Below are positions 24,401 through 33,826 of a DNA stretch of 64,000 bases, piece by piece. The position numbers and the translations under genes are program-made. The DNA lies in contig SCFE01000027.1 of NCBI GenBank assembly GCA_004352715.1, positions 1,329,639 to 1,393,638 of the forward strand. The letters are read 5' to 3'. This stretch comes from Hofstenia miamia. Lineage: Eukaryota; Xenacoelomorpha; Acoela. The notes beneath the pieces are model-generated. The model saw nothing but the letters and a program-made list of their open reading frames with translations, searched no databases and was not told where the DNA came from. Each line of letters begins with the position of its first letter. Positions within the stretch are counted from its first letter, which is position 1.

Positions 24401-24535
24401 CTCTAGAGAAAAAAGACGTCGATGAAAGATTTTAAAATTACCGTTAATTAACTTCTAGACACCCATATAAATATATCCAATTGAAATCTAAGACGGGTCC
24501 TGTCATGACACTAAATTTTTTTCAGGCACACCGTG
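21437..24535 (+). mobile_element. Intact Chapaev/RAG1-like DNA transposon
   Basis: The 3,099-bp element has near-identical long terminal inverted repeats starting CACGGTGTGCCTG and a 4-bp target duplication TTAT (21433-21436, 24536-24539). The first 50 bases of the two ends differ at one position. Each end contains a reiterated block of about 170 bp: one full plus one partial copy on the left (to about 21730), two on the right (24150-24535). The interior carries one uninterrupted 671-codon gene. CAC ends with a 4-bp duplication suggest the Chapaev branch of CMC transposons; the CACGGTG end is one base from the RAG signal heptamer. The element sits in a degraded LINE, so it is young and may be active. 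Confidence 0.9.
22035..24050 (+). CDS. Transposase, Chapaev/N-RAG-TP-like, 671 aa
   Basis: Single-exon protein filling the transposon. The N-terminus has C16-x2-C19 and C57-x2-C60 around a basic helix, followed by CDCLLC and ICSNC pairs: a zinc-binding region with the general layout of the RAG1 N-terminus and the molluscan N-RAG-TP family. The catalytic half has KIGLDGGGGFFKV (D323), ASDLKLINMLLGL (D405) directly before SHPCCYC (a zinc knuckle), PPPELHLFIGVVN, a GMFTGNTC block, and SEQTSESIHHDF (E628 or E632), giving a plausible D-D-E triad. The frame is intact and the ATG has A at -3. Superfamily and catalytic residues are inferred from pattern, not alignment. Confidence 0.85.
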   Translation: MPNRKRTHEESRKVLCLLCVRKGKDHRLINNNIRRLIENHCIDGLMIDDPRLPASICLTCRNILMQYDKGIFTKSIDVYDHSKFAAVKPYLTRSKNDNPCDCLLCDIARENINKASAQTELQSEKASQNKATVMKICSNCLSHLSRGKIHECNRVNAVSNVRSILPDNVIEKVASSIIKQKAKISDDVKLATTTGKPIRLELNQSSPSKSKKVITANEVSHLQTDLNLSTRQTHILCKNVRSFMKSRTVIESNLKENLHSIAHSLDAFFDVSEEEYIFTQKNVITNRVNRFTVRCNDVNELKQHVLQERGLSENDAKVKIGLDGGGGFFKVCMTIFSDVEEPSCGCKERKSFEENPSKEFLYSGVKKILLMSITLMIEENYVNLKKIWINLGLNRFQGQFTIASDLKLINMLLGLMSHSCSHPCCYCTAKNTSLLEEGNQRTLQSVLDSFFGYMSSGRKINEAKQYGNVIHPPILTHPNKDTPILELIPPPELHLFIGVVNTIYKAMISVWPEGSKWLDLCYCHREGMHSGMFTGNTCKNLLNKVDILASICPVNIMPFVAAYRAFKKVVTSCFGYYLESTYKEDMEMFKLKYIELPGASVTPKLHIIFCHVPKFCEISQSGLGRWSEQTSESIHHDFNETWKRFKVNSLNNPEYGNRLLQAVRCYNGQHV

Positions 24536-24544
24536 TTATATATA

Positions 24545-24945
24545 TCCAAGTATTGTTCATTTATTTCTCTTCAGTTTATTTTCAATAAATTTGTTTTACT
24601 TTTATTATCTTTGACTTATTCTTTTATTAAAATATGTGTTTCTAATTCTCCAACTGCATCATTAAAGGACACCCAGGTGGTGGATGAATTGACTGGCATG
24701 TCCCTTTAACTAGGTTAGGTGTACATCTAGGGCTTTTGTACTGCTTGTTATTTGTAATGAAAATTGTTATTTTTGCTCTCACCTAAATTACATGAGATGA
24801 TAAATGCACTGATCTTAGGGTATTTTACTTAGCACTTAGAATTACTATTTGCACCCAAGAGTTAAGGCTTCTTACTTCTTAATCTAATTAGGACTCTTCT
24901 AAAAGGTTATCTGTATCAGGTTAGCTGAGTGTGGCCACTCTTCCC
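24545..24945 (+). repeat. LINE 3' UTR-like repeat, copy 2
   Basis: Similar to 19540-19880; probably the tail of the LINE interrupted by the DNA transposon. Confidence 0.6.
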
Positions 24946-25089
24946 TAACACTATCTCCTGTTTACTTTTGACTTTTTTTGGGATAGAGTATAATAGCAAG
25001 AGAAGTTAGTTAATTATTTATAGTATTGGCTCATCAACACATCTAATATATTTATATTATGGAATTTTGTTTTTGTTATAATACTTCAA

Positions 25090-25948
25090 AATTTAAATAA
25101 TGAAGACATGTACAAATTTGCAATGAGTACAATTTTGAAAACTACAGATGAAAAGTTATCTTCATATGAAACAATTAACAAACTTGGTTTTAAATTATTA
25201 CTTTCACAAGAAAAATTATTTGTGATCATAAAATGGGAAGACACTTATTAATATCAATCTTTGATAATTTAGACATTAAAAATAATGAAAATAATGATTG
25301 TGTTTTAGATTATATTTGCAAACAAGTTCAAAATAAACAGGGGTTTAAAAGATATACAAAAGATATTTAAGAACTGAACTGTATAAATTTGTATTAAATG
25401 ATCCAATGATATCCTCAAATGAATTAGTAAACTAGCTTAAATCTTGTCATAAAAATGTTAGCATTCATGCTTTTGATCCAATGTATAGAAAGTTTATTTC
25501 ATATGCAAATAATTCCTCAGATATAACATTAGTGTATATTGTGAAAGATAATCAAATATTTCCAATTTTAGATGCAGGATTTAAAATTACTGCATCAAAA
25601 ACTAATCAAGGGGTTACTGATAAACTTCTACAATATATGAAAATCTTAAAATGATCAAATAGGCATGAGAAAATTATAAAATTAAGTCAGTTGGAAGATC
25701 TTAAGCATCTAACACAAAAGAATTTTGTTATTGTATTACCTGAATGTTTTAGTATTGTGGAGGCTTTGCAGTTCTATTCAGAAAATTTCTGTTACTACAT
25801 AGATTATATCCATTGGAACAACAGATGTATTCTAGATCCATTTTTTTACCACCATTCAAATATGATAGTTTTAAATGAATCACATGATGAGCAAACACTG
25901 ATAAGAAATAAATTATTTCAAATTTACAAAATCTATAATTTCATTTAG
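25090..25948 (+). pseudogene. Virus-like (Maverick-like) element, broken 5' protein
   Basis: Several open pieces in different frames follow one another, with frameshifts and stops between them: one containing CVLDYICKQVQNKQGFKRYT (about 25299-25358), one containing HAFDPMYRKFISYAN and VYIVKDNQIFPILD, and one at 25691-25948. Codon use is extremely A-rich, as in the polymerase-helicase pieces downstream, and orientation is the same, so I read these as the N-terminal part of that gene, interrupted by the LTR element at 25963. I do not recognise a specific domain here. Confidence 0.5.
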
Positions 25949-25962
25949 TCAATCAATCTTAT

Positions 25963-27057
25963 TGTAGCATCAGCTGGTAGTTGTTATTAAGTATCAGCCA
26001 GATCTTGCACTATTCATTATTGTGAGTGGTTGTTGTCATATTTGTAAATATCATCAATAGCATTGTATAAAAGGAAAGAGGCAATTGTAAAATAGCAGAA
26101 GTTTGAACTGTATTCTATTCTTTGTGTTCACTAGAATCACCCTCTGCGATTCTACATGGTGACCCTGACGTGATCCAGAACTGCTGCCACAGTTTCTTTA
26201 CGTGGTAAACGTTTTGATGCTATGAGGGTGTTACCTCTTCCCCTGTTGTTTGGTTTAAAAAGAAGAACCCTACATAGTAACACTGATGTGATCCAGAACT
26301 GCTGCCATTGTTTCTTTATGTGGTAAACATTTTGATGCTACAAGGGTGTTACCTCTTCCCCTGTTGTTTGGTCTAAAAAGAAAACCCTACATAGTAACAC
26401 TGATGTGATTCAGGACTGCTGCTGCTGTTTCTTTATGTGGTAAACGTTTTGATGCTACAAGGGTGTTACCTCTTCCCCTGTCGTTTGGTCTAAAAAGAAA
26501 ACCTTACATAGTAACACTGACGTGATTCAAGACTGCTGCTGCTGTTTCTTTACATGGTAAACATTTTGATGCTACAAGGGTGTTACCTCTTCCCCTGTCA
26601 TTTGGTCTAAAAAGAAAACCCTACATAGTAACACTGACATGATTCAGGACTACTGCTGCTGTTATTCTTAACATTATGGTTGAGTTGTTTCTTTTGGTGA
26701 GTGAACATGATTCTGAACATCACAGATGAATACTGGTGCGTTCCTGTTAGTCTACACAGCAAACGTCTTGATTATACAAGGGTGTTACCTCTTCCCCTGT
26801 CGTTTGGTCTAAAAGAAAAGAATCTACACAATGGAAAATCACAAAGTTTGGCCTGGGGTGGCATGTAGCATTGGCTGGTAATTTTTATTATTTATTGGCC
26901 AGATCTCACGCTTTTCATGATTGTGACTGGTTGTTGTCATATTTGTGAATATCATCAATAGCATTCTATAAAAGGAATGAGGCAATTGTAAAATAGAAGA
27001 AGTTTGAACTCTATTCTATTCTTTGTGTTTGCTAGAATCACCCCCTGTGATTCTACA
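25963..27057 (+). mobile_element. Small LTR retrotransposon (TRIM-like)
   Basis: Two LTRs of about 195 bp (25963-26157 and 26864-27057) begin TGTAGCAT and end GATTCTACA. Each has tataaaagga as a TATA box at about two thirds of its length. The target duplication is TTAT (25959-25962, 27058-27061). The 5' LTR is followed at once by TGGTGACCCTGACGTGATCC, a primer-binding-site-like region, and a G-rich run (gcctggggtggca) precedes the 3' LTR. No gag or pol is present. The LTRs differ at many positions, so the insertion is old. Confidence 0.88.
26158..26820 (+). repeat. Tandem array of ~118-bp units between the LTRs
   Basis: Five units plus a partial sixth start near 26158, 26276, 26394, 26512 and 26628. 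Each begins with a version of the post-LTR sequence tgaccctgacgtgatcc and contains gggtgttacctcttcccctg. The whole internal region of the LTR element is this array. Confidence 0.9.
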
Positions 27058-27339
27058 TTATACAAATATATATATATATATATAAGTGCTATTATTCCAC
27101 ACTTTACAAAAATGAGCACCCAATTCCAGGTTATACTATACATGACAAAATTACTAAATTATTACAAAATGATAAATTCAATTTTGATATATAAAGGAGA
27201 ATTATGTAGATGCAATAGATAGTTGTCATGCTTTAGATATAAGTAGTTCCATAAAATAGAAGCTGGTTTCTATCATACACCTTAATAAAATATTTAAGAA
27301 ATAATTGGAGCATGCCAATTTCTAATATTAAATAAAAAT

Positions 27340-27840
27340 TATTAGCAAAGAAGGGTCTGAAGCCAGAAACTTTTCAGTATTTTATAAAATACATTTTTGA
27401 TACTTTTCCTGAAAATGAAGCTAAAACTTTAGGTAATAGTTTTATTCAAGAATTATGTAGAAAGTACAATAAGACTAACTATGGCTTCACATATGCTGAA
27501 TATGAAACTGTAATGAATTGTTGGACTAAGGCAATGATTTCAAAAAAGAATATAATTATTCACAAATTTAACAATATATACACAATAAAGAAGCAAATAT
27601 GTGAACAGTAATTTCAGGACAACACATCTATAAATTGTTTTGTTATATCTAATTCACTTTTACAATGCTTGAAATTGATAGATGATGCTTGTACAATAGA
27701 TTCAAATTTGTATGCAATAAATACAAATAGAATGTATATTACAAATCCTAAAAAATATATGAATACAAAAAAGATATTACACTTAATTCCTCATACATTG
27801 GCAAACCACTTATGCATATAGATGATGTAACATATTTTTG
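27340..27840 (+). pseudogene. Maverick-like DNA polymerase B palm fragment
   Basis: The frame carries KPETFQYFIKYIFD, NEAKTLGNSFIQELCRKYNK, FTYAEYETVMNCWTKAM and, after one stop, NTSINCFVISNSLLQCLKL and LYAINTNRMYITNP. The last block resembles the motif C region of protein-primed B-family polymerases of Polinton/Maverick type (usually an N-T-D core; here the acidic residue reads N). In-frame stops show it is dead. It runs directly into the helicase part. Confidence 0.55.
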
Positions 27841-28575
27841 AAAAGCATTGTAGAGAAAACTTAGACATAGAATCATATATTTGTGATGATGGGAATGGAA
27901 CAATTTATGTAGGACCAGCTGGATCAGGTAAAACTACAAAGTTATGTGAACTTGCTAAAAACAGTAAAAATCCTATTGTTTTTACATATAAAATAAAAAA
28001 TGGAAAGCATAGGAAGAAGATTAAAGATTGTTAATACAATTTGGTATACTTTTAATAGTTATTTTTCTGAATATATCTATAACAAATAAGAGATTTAAAG
28101 AATAAGGAGAAATTTATAGATGAATTCTCTATGGTGGTAAATAAAGGGATATCAAAAATTTATCAAAGATTTCTTCAATATGGATATACTGTTAATGTGT
28201 TAATGCTCACCAATAGAAAACCATTTTTCTATTAAGAATAATTACTTGATATTACCTGCAATTAAGCAACTGTGCCCAACTATAAAAAAATTGCATTACA
28301 AATATGAAACTGGTAGGTATGATAAAAAAACTTACAATATGTTAAAACCATTACTACAAACAAACAAAATTGAAGAGAAATTTAGTGAGATAAAACCTTT
28401 GTTTCAAAATATATGTTTTCTAAACAAAACAAGAAAACTAGTTACAAAAGAATGCTGTAAAGAAATTATTAATAAGAAAGAACATTGTCCCTTTAATTGT
28501 GAACTTTCTTTAGAAGTAAAATTTAAATATAATAATGGCATTGTAATATATGAAATATGTGAAGTATGCCTGTAA
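27841..28575 (+). pseudogene. SF1-type helicase fragment of the same element
   Basis: Walker A is clear: YVGPAGSGKTTKLCELA at about 27906-27956. A Walker B-like DEFSMV follows, then blocks YETGRYDKKTYNML and FLNKTRKLVTKECC in the frame at 28246-28575. At least three frameshifts or stops interrupt it. Polymerase and helicase parts share strand and order with little space between them, as if once one long protein. No close relation to a cellular helicase is apparent. Confidence 0.6.
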
Positions 28576-28649
28576 TTGCTAACAATAATATGAAAGAACA
28601 ACAAATATTTAATACTTTCAAGGATGTGACATGAATGAGCCTTTAAATA

Positions 28650-29480
28650 TAGTGACTATTAAATTTATTGGGATATCCTGACCACTTAACAAATATAATT
28701 CCATTCTTTTTCCTCAATATTTTTTCAATTCTAAAAGCATCTTGATCAGTTTTTTGCAATTCTTCTTCATAAAATGATACTTTATTTCTCCCTCAGCTAA
28801 ATGCTTCAATTTGTATGTTATATTGTCTGTTAATTTTAATTTATCAATAACAAATATTTCTTCAGTCCAGTTTGGTGTATAACCTTTATGAAAAATTTTC
28901 TTTCAAGTTTACATATTCTAAATTTGTCAACTACTTTATTTTAGCCTTAAATGTCCTAGTGTGGTTACCTCTATTGTTCAAATTGTTGTAAACTTCATTT
29001 TCATTTTTCTTTTTTGATGCTTCAATTGGAGTCATTTTTAAAGAGCCATGTTTTGTATTATTGTATTCATTTAAAATTTTAGGAAGTACATCTATTGTGT
29101 ATAATTTTGTTTTGTAAATTCTTTCCACAGTTTGCTTTTAATTGTTCTATTAAATCTTTCAACAATTAAATTTTTTTCAAGATTTTCTGTTGAGTACATC
29201 TTTATACTATATTTTTGACATTGTTTTTGAACACTTCTATTATAAAACCCTTTTGCTTTAACAACCCATAGAAATTTTGGAATTCTAACAGCAGTAAGAA
29301 CTGTTTGTAATGCATTCTAACAGTAGATCCAGTCTTATATTTAAAGGAATAATCCATCCATACTTTGAAAATGCATCTACAATAATCAATAAATATTTAT
29401 AACCCTTATTCCAACCACTAAATTTTTGCATATAAACTAAGTTAGCACACTAAATTTAATCTATATGTGTTACAATTACA
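28650..29480 (-). pseudogene. Retroviral-type integrase with chromodomain (Maverick-like)
   Basis: On the minus strand, broken frames show GYKYLLIIVDAFSKYGW (integrase core), then LIVERFNRTIKSKLWKEF with the third catalytic acidic residue, VLPKILNEYNNTKHGSL, a PNWTEEIF block, and finally RIEKILRKKNGIIFVKWSGY, a chromodomain. This order is that of Polinton/Maverick integrases. It lies tail-to-tail with the polymerase-helicase pieces and is probably part of the same dead element. The first core acidic residue appears changed to N. Confidence 0.75.
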
Positions 29481-29783
29481 CACCTTCTCTTGAAATTTTT
29501 TCTAAGAAGCTTGTGAAGTTCATTAGCTAAGGTTTCCTGTGGGAGAAAAGCTTTCTCTTTTCAATTCAGGTTTTTTTATTCACATGTTTCCCTAAAATTT
29601 TTAGGTTAAATATTTCTTATATTATTCAACATTTGTTTATCACTGTTAGCTTTAAAAAGAGAACATTGTTCTCTCCCATTTGAGCTTTGTCATGTATTTT
29701 ACTATTTACCAAATTGATAGTGCTCTTTGATTACGGTATTGGCTAATAGATAGATATTTTATAGTGATTTCCATAGTTAAATT

Positions 29784-30155
29784 AATTAATATGGTTGGAA
29801 CTTAAATTTGTCAATGCATTATCTTAAAGCAGTCAGAAATTATCTTACCTGGGTCTGAAAAAGATGTAACTCTGAAAATCACTGTAAAATAACTATTAGC
29901 CAATAGTATTAATCAATATGCTAAATAGTAAAATGCATCAAAATGTTAAAATAGTTTTGGGAGTTTAAGTAGTTAATTGAAGTCAATCTTTTGGAAAAGT
30001 TTAGAAAGTTGCATATGTAGGAAGGAACTAAATATTAATTTAATGCTTATCTCATTAAACAATATCCCAATAAAACTAATTTTAAACATTTATGACAGTT
30101 GTAAGATAATTTTTGGTGGTTGTAAGATAATGCATTGCCGACTATATGGATCAAC
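29784..30155. mobile_element. Long-TIR MITE family E, diverged copy
   Basis: Aligns loosely over its whole length with 30167-30557: the same order of blocks, including cttaaatttgtcaat, attatcttac, ttagccaatag and tgacagttgtaagataa. The right terminal repeat is more decayed. It lies directly beside the better-preserved copy. Confidence 0.7.
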
Positions 30156-30166
30156 CAATGAATGCA

Positions 30167-30557
30167 GTTGGTTCTTAAATCTGTCAATTCATAATCTTAA
30201 GGCTGTCAGAATTTATCTTACATCTGTCAGAAAATGGAAATCACTTTTAGCCAATAGCTTTAATCAAAAAGCATTATCAATATGGTAAATAGTAAAATAC
30301 TTAAAAATATTAAACTAACTTTTGAAGTTTAGGTAATTGATTAAAGTGAAGCCTTTGAAAAATTTAGAATATTATATAAATAGGAAGCATGTGAATTGTT
30401 ATTTTAATGCATTTCTCATATAATTACTATTTTAACAAGATGTCTCTTAAGCAATGTCCCAATTAAGCTCATTTTAAGCAAAAACGACTTTTTCTGACAG
30501 ATGTAAGATAAATTTTGACAGCCATAAGATTATGAATTGACAGATTTAAGAACCAAC
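30167..30557. mobile_element. Long-TIR MITE family E, good copy
   Basis: The 391-bp element has inverted repeats of about 70 bp starting GTTGGTTCTTAAATCTGTCA with only a few mismatches. A perfect 11-bp direct repeat, CAATGAATGCA, flanks it (30156-30166, 30558-30568). Duplications of 9-11 bp suggest a Mutator-like (MULE) source. No coding sequence. Confidence 0.88.
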
Positions 30558-30591
30558 CAATGAATGCATGTATCTCCTTGGTTATTAAAAA

Positions 30592-30978
30592 ATGGCAGAT
30601 GCTCGAAAACAAATTGATTTCGTTAAAACTGATCAAATTTGGCAAGGATATTGCCGGGGCGAAGAAATTCAGGCAAAATTATGGAAAAAGAATTGGGGAT
30701 TTCTAATGGGGGATCCTTTAGATCTGATAAAAGATAAATATCCTCCAAAAAAATTTGGAAATAAATTGGAAGATACAACGTTTCGCGTTAAACCTGCCAC
30801 TCCAATTTCACGATATATTAATGTAAATCCTTCTCCGAAAATAAAACTCACAGCTTCCTCATTAATTGGATGGCGATCAGGAGCTAGAGATTGTCAGCTT
30901 GAAATTTATGGTTGTGATCGAAAAGCCAAGGCTTCTATTCTAAAGCAATTGCAATTGCCTATTGAAGCGTGTCCTTAA
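30592..30978 (+). CDS. CIMIP1: Ciliary microtubule inner protein 1 homologue (C20orf85-like)
   Basis: The 128-residue intronless frame matches the C20orf85/LLC1 family in length (vertebrate protein about 137) and motif order: an early WQGY segment (DQIWQGYCRGEEIQAKLW), KNWGFL, a proline stretch with FRVKPATPISRYINVNPSP, SLIGWRSG, and a C-terminal QLQLPIEACP. The family is described as a microtubule inner protein of ciliary and sperm doublets, so a structural role in the axoneme is likely. The start ATG has A at -3, and AATAAA follows at 31056-31061. The gene is squeezed between a MITE whose target duplication ends 23 bp before the ATG and the 3' end of a convergent CR1 LINE. No introns: possibly a retrocopy, but intact. 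Confidence 0.82.
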   Translation: MADARKQIDFVKTDQIWQGYCRGEEIQAKLWKKNWGFLMGDPLDLIKDKYPPKKFGNKLEDTTFRVKPATPISRYINVNPSPKIKLTASSLIGWRSGARDCQLEIYGCDRKAKASILKQLQLPIEACP

Positions 30979-31055
30979 ATTTAGTGTCTATCGTATTTAT
31001 AGACGAACGAAATAATCATGTTTGGAAATTTAATTTAATTGTGCTGCCTGAATTT

Positions 31056-31061
31056 AATAAA
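31056..31061 (+). terminator. Polyadenylation signal of CIMIP1
   Basis: AATAAA, 78 bases after the stop codon. Confidence 0.7.
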
Positions 31062-31261
31062 AGTTTTATAAGTATTCCTTTCTAATTTTGCTTAGATACA
31101 TTGAGGTATTCATATTTCTTAGATTCTCCAGACGAAACTTTATGTTGTTATGTACATTTAGGCTTGTTTTTGTAGTTATTTTGTCTACGAATTTTGAAAG
31201 AAAGAAAGAAAGAGCTTAATTATGTTCAAGAAATACATCTTAACATGATAGCATTTACAAC

Positions 31262-33826
31262 TCAATAATTTTTTAGGTACCTATTGGGAAAGAAGCGGTC
31301 AAATTTAGTCGATAGAGATCGCGATTTTGGCAGTCGGTGTCTGAGATTCTCCTTGGCGTAGTCGGTTCTTTCAGGTAGTAGGTCACCTAAAAGACGACTA
31401 TTCTTCGTAATGGACTCATAAAATTTGAAGTCCTTGGATTTGACAATATCTTGGATTGGGGTGTAATTTGATATAACGCCCCACCTAACTGCCTTCTTCT
31501 GCACTGCATCGATAAGGTTCATCTGATAAAGGGGAGATCCACCCCAAACTTCAATGCAATATGTCATCACGGATAGAACTAAGGAATTATAAAGAAGTTG
31601 AAGCTCAGTTTTCTCATATCCCTGCCTTTTCAGTTTAAGCACTAAGTAAAGATTACGCGAAGCTTTTTTGGTGATAGCTTCGATGTGGCGACTGAACGAC
31701 AAATTGCTGTCAAAAGTAACTCCCAAGCATTTGAGCTCTGATACCAATGGTATGTCCTTAATTCTAGGAATAGCGTCAAGCGATTTGTTCGTGAAGTTAA
31801 TTCGGAGCTCTTTTGACTTTGAAGCGTTCACAATGAAGTTGTTTTCCTTGCACCATTTAAAAATATAGTCAATGGCGTTCTCAGCTTCATCCAGTTCACC
31901 TAATTTCCCAGCAACAATTGGCGTGTTATCGTCAGCAAATCGGAAGCCTTCTACAGAATTTGAGGGGGATACATACTGCATGTCGTTGAAGCAAACATTG
32001 AAGTTCGGTGGGCCAGTGATTGTACCCTGAGGCACTCCTTGATTCGTGTGGGAGAGAGTCGAATACTCATTTTGGAAAACTACGAACTGGGAACGGTATT
32101 TTAAGAAGTCAGCAATCCAATTGATAACATGTGGGTTGATGGAGGGTCTCACATTCTCAAGTTGTCTCAGTATGAAATCGTGGGGGACTCGGTCGAATGC
32201 TTTAGAAAGATCTAAGGAGAATATTCGAACATAGTCGTATTTTCTTTTCTGAAATTCTTGTATTTGGTGGAACATCCTACACAGGGCACCAGTTGTAGAG
32301 CCACCACTTCTAAAACCAAACTGATTGATATCCAACCAGTCGTTGTAAGGTGTTTTTATAAATCTATCGTAAACAAGACGTTCAAAGTTTCTGGACAATA
32401 TTGGCGTAACAGATATTGGTCGGTAATCCTCTGGTTTCTTAGGTTGTTTAACCTTAGGAATAGGCGTGATTTTAGAGATTTTCAGATTAGCTGGGAAGAT
32501 ACCAGAAGAAAGGGATAAATTGTAAATATGCGTGAGAGCAAATGTAAAATTATGTGCATTTTCTTTGAAAATCCAATAAGGCAGGCCATCGACGCCGACT
32601 GCAGATTTCTTGATTCTACTTAAGGAATTGAATACTTCAACGGGGGAAAGAACTGGGGGTTCAATTCCCGTTGTAGAGCATAACACAGGTTCAACATACG
32701 AAGTATTAGTGCAAATAGACGAAAAATATGCGTTAATGTCATTAGCTGTAAGAGGCTGAAACTGATCAATGGTTTGATCGTCTTTTGTGTGAATTTTGAT
32801 TGTTTTCCACCATAGCCTTGACCCCATTTTGGATCCTCTGTTGGACCTCAGTGATTCAGCGATAAGAACTCGAATACTTTCGGAATATTTATCAGCTTTC
32901 TGAATGTTCTTTTTCCTCAGCGCAGTATATTTTTGTTTCATTTGATATTTGATCAATGGAGTGATATAGGAAGGGTCTCTGTCGGTCAGAACGACTGTTC
33001 GGAGAGGGCAACAAAAATGATAAACATCAGTAATGTAGTCTAGGAAGGCACCCATGGCTTGAGTAGGGTCAGTGAACCTCTCAATAAACTGAAAATTCGT
33101 CTCATCCATACTCTTGTTGAATAATTCTTTGAAACGCATTCTCTGGTCACGAAAACTGATTTTAGATTTGTTTGGGGGGAGGCAAATTTTTGGAGCACAA
33201 ATAATAGCCAAATGATCAGTCTGAAGTGTCAATTTGGTAGTGACAGCCGAGTCATATAAATGATCTGAAGTGGTAAGGACCCGATCGAGCTGAGCAGCGC
33301 GGCGGGTCGGGCCAGTGAACAGCTCATTATATTCTGTACTGAGTAGCAAAGAAATGTCCAAAGAATTTAGATCCCCGCAAAGTGTGACACTGAAGACATC
33401 GTTATCCGACAGAAGTGAAATAGTAACATCGTGAAGATGATTAACTAATTCAGCACCATAATTTGCTCCCGGAGGGAAGTAGGCGACAGCGTAAACGAAC
33501 AGTTTGGAATGATAACGGACTTTAGCCCATAAGATTTCGAATTTCTCGCAACCTTCGGGTGAAAATTCCATGACATGCATGCAAGATTTGTAGTATAGAC
33601 AAACCCCACCGCCAGATTTCTTGTCGGAGTTTGTGGCTCCTCGATCTCTTCGCAGAGGACAATATCCATTGATTTTTATAAAGGAATCAGGAATGTCAGG
33701 AGTAAGCCAGGTTTCAGATATGAATGCCAGATCGATGCTGTTTAAATATAGATCTGAGGAAAGGAAGGTGGAGCATAAAGGTTTCTTCAGGGATCTGACA
33801 TTGGCAATTAGCAATTTCGGCGCTAG
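31262..33826 (-). CDS. CR1 ORF2: endonuclease-reverse transcriptase
   Basis: About 854 codons. The apurinic-type endonuclease has the N (LIANVRSL), E (ISETW), CGDLN and TDHLAII catalytic blocks. The RT has KITPIPKVKQP, YRPISVTP, NQFGFRSGGST, SLDLSKAFDRVPH (motif A), QGVPQGTITGP, and GFRFADDNT, with the FADD form of the YxDD box. The C-terminal LGVTFDSNLSF block and thumb follow. No in-frame ATG exists near the start: the first codon after the ORF1 UGA is CTA, and a TTG at 33814 is not a normal start. The first in-frame Met comes after the N and E catalytic residues. Translation therefore seems to depend on reading through the ORF1 stop. Confidence 0.9.
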   Translation of the reverse strand, partial: LAPKLLIANVRSLKKPLCSTFLSSDLYLNSIDLAFISETWLTPDIPDSFIKINGYCPLRRDRGATNSDKKSGGGVCLYYKSCMHVMEFSPEGCEKFEILWAKVRYHSKLFVYAVAYFPPGANYGAELVNHLHDVTISLLSDNDVFSVTLCGDLNSLDISLLLSTEYNELFTGPTRRAAQLDRVLTTSDHLYDSAVTTKLTLQTDHLAIICAPKICLPPNKSKISFRDQRMRFKELFNKSMDETNFQFIERFTDPTQAMGAFLDYITDVYHFCCPLRTVVLTDRDPSYITPLIKYQMKQKYTALRKKNIQKADKYSESIRVLIAESLRSNRGSKMGSRLWWKTIKIHTKDDQTIDQFQPLTANDINAYFSSICTNTSYVEPVLCSTTGIEPPVLSPVEVFNSLSRIKKSAVGVDGLPYWIFKENAHNFTFALTHIYNLSLSSGIFPANLKISKITPIPKVKQPKKPEDYRPISVTPILSRNFERLVYDRFIKTPYNDWLDINQFGFRSGGSTTGALCRMFHQIQEFQKRKYDYVRIFSLDLSKAFDRVPHDFILRQLENVRPSINPHVINWIADFLKYRSQFVVFQNEYSTLSHTNQGVPQGTITGPPNFNVCFNDMQYVSPSNSVEGFRFADDNTPIVAGKLGELDEAENAIDYIFKWCKENNFIVNASKSKELRINFTNKSLDAIPRIKDIPLVSELKCLGVTFDSNLSFSRHIEAITKKASRNLYLVLKLKRQGYEKTELQLLYNSLVLSVMTYCIEVWGGSPLYQMNLIDAVQKKAVRWGVISNYTPIQDIVKSKDFKFYESITKNSRLLGDLLPERTDYAKENLRHRLPKSRSLSTKFDRFFPNRYLKNY

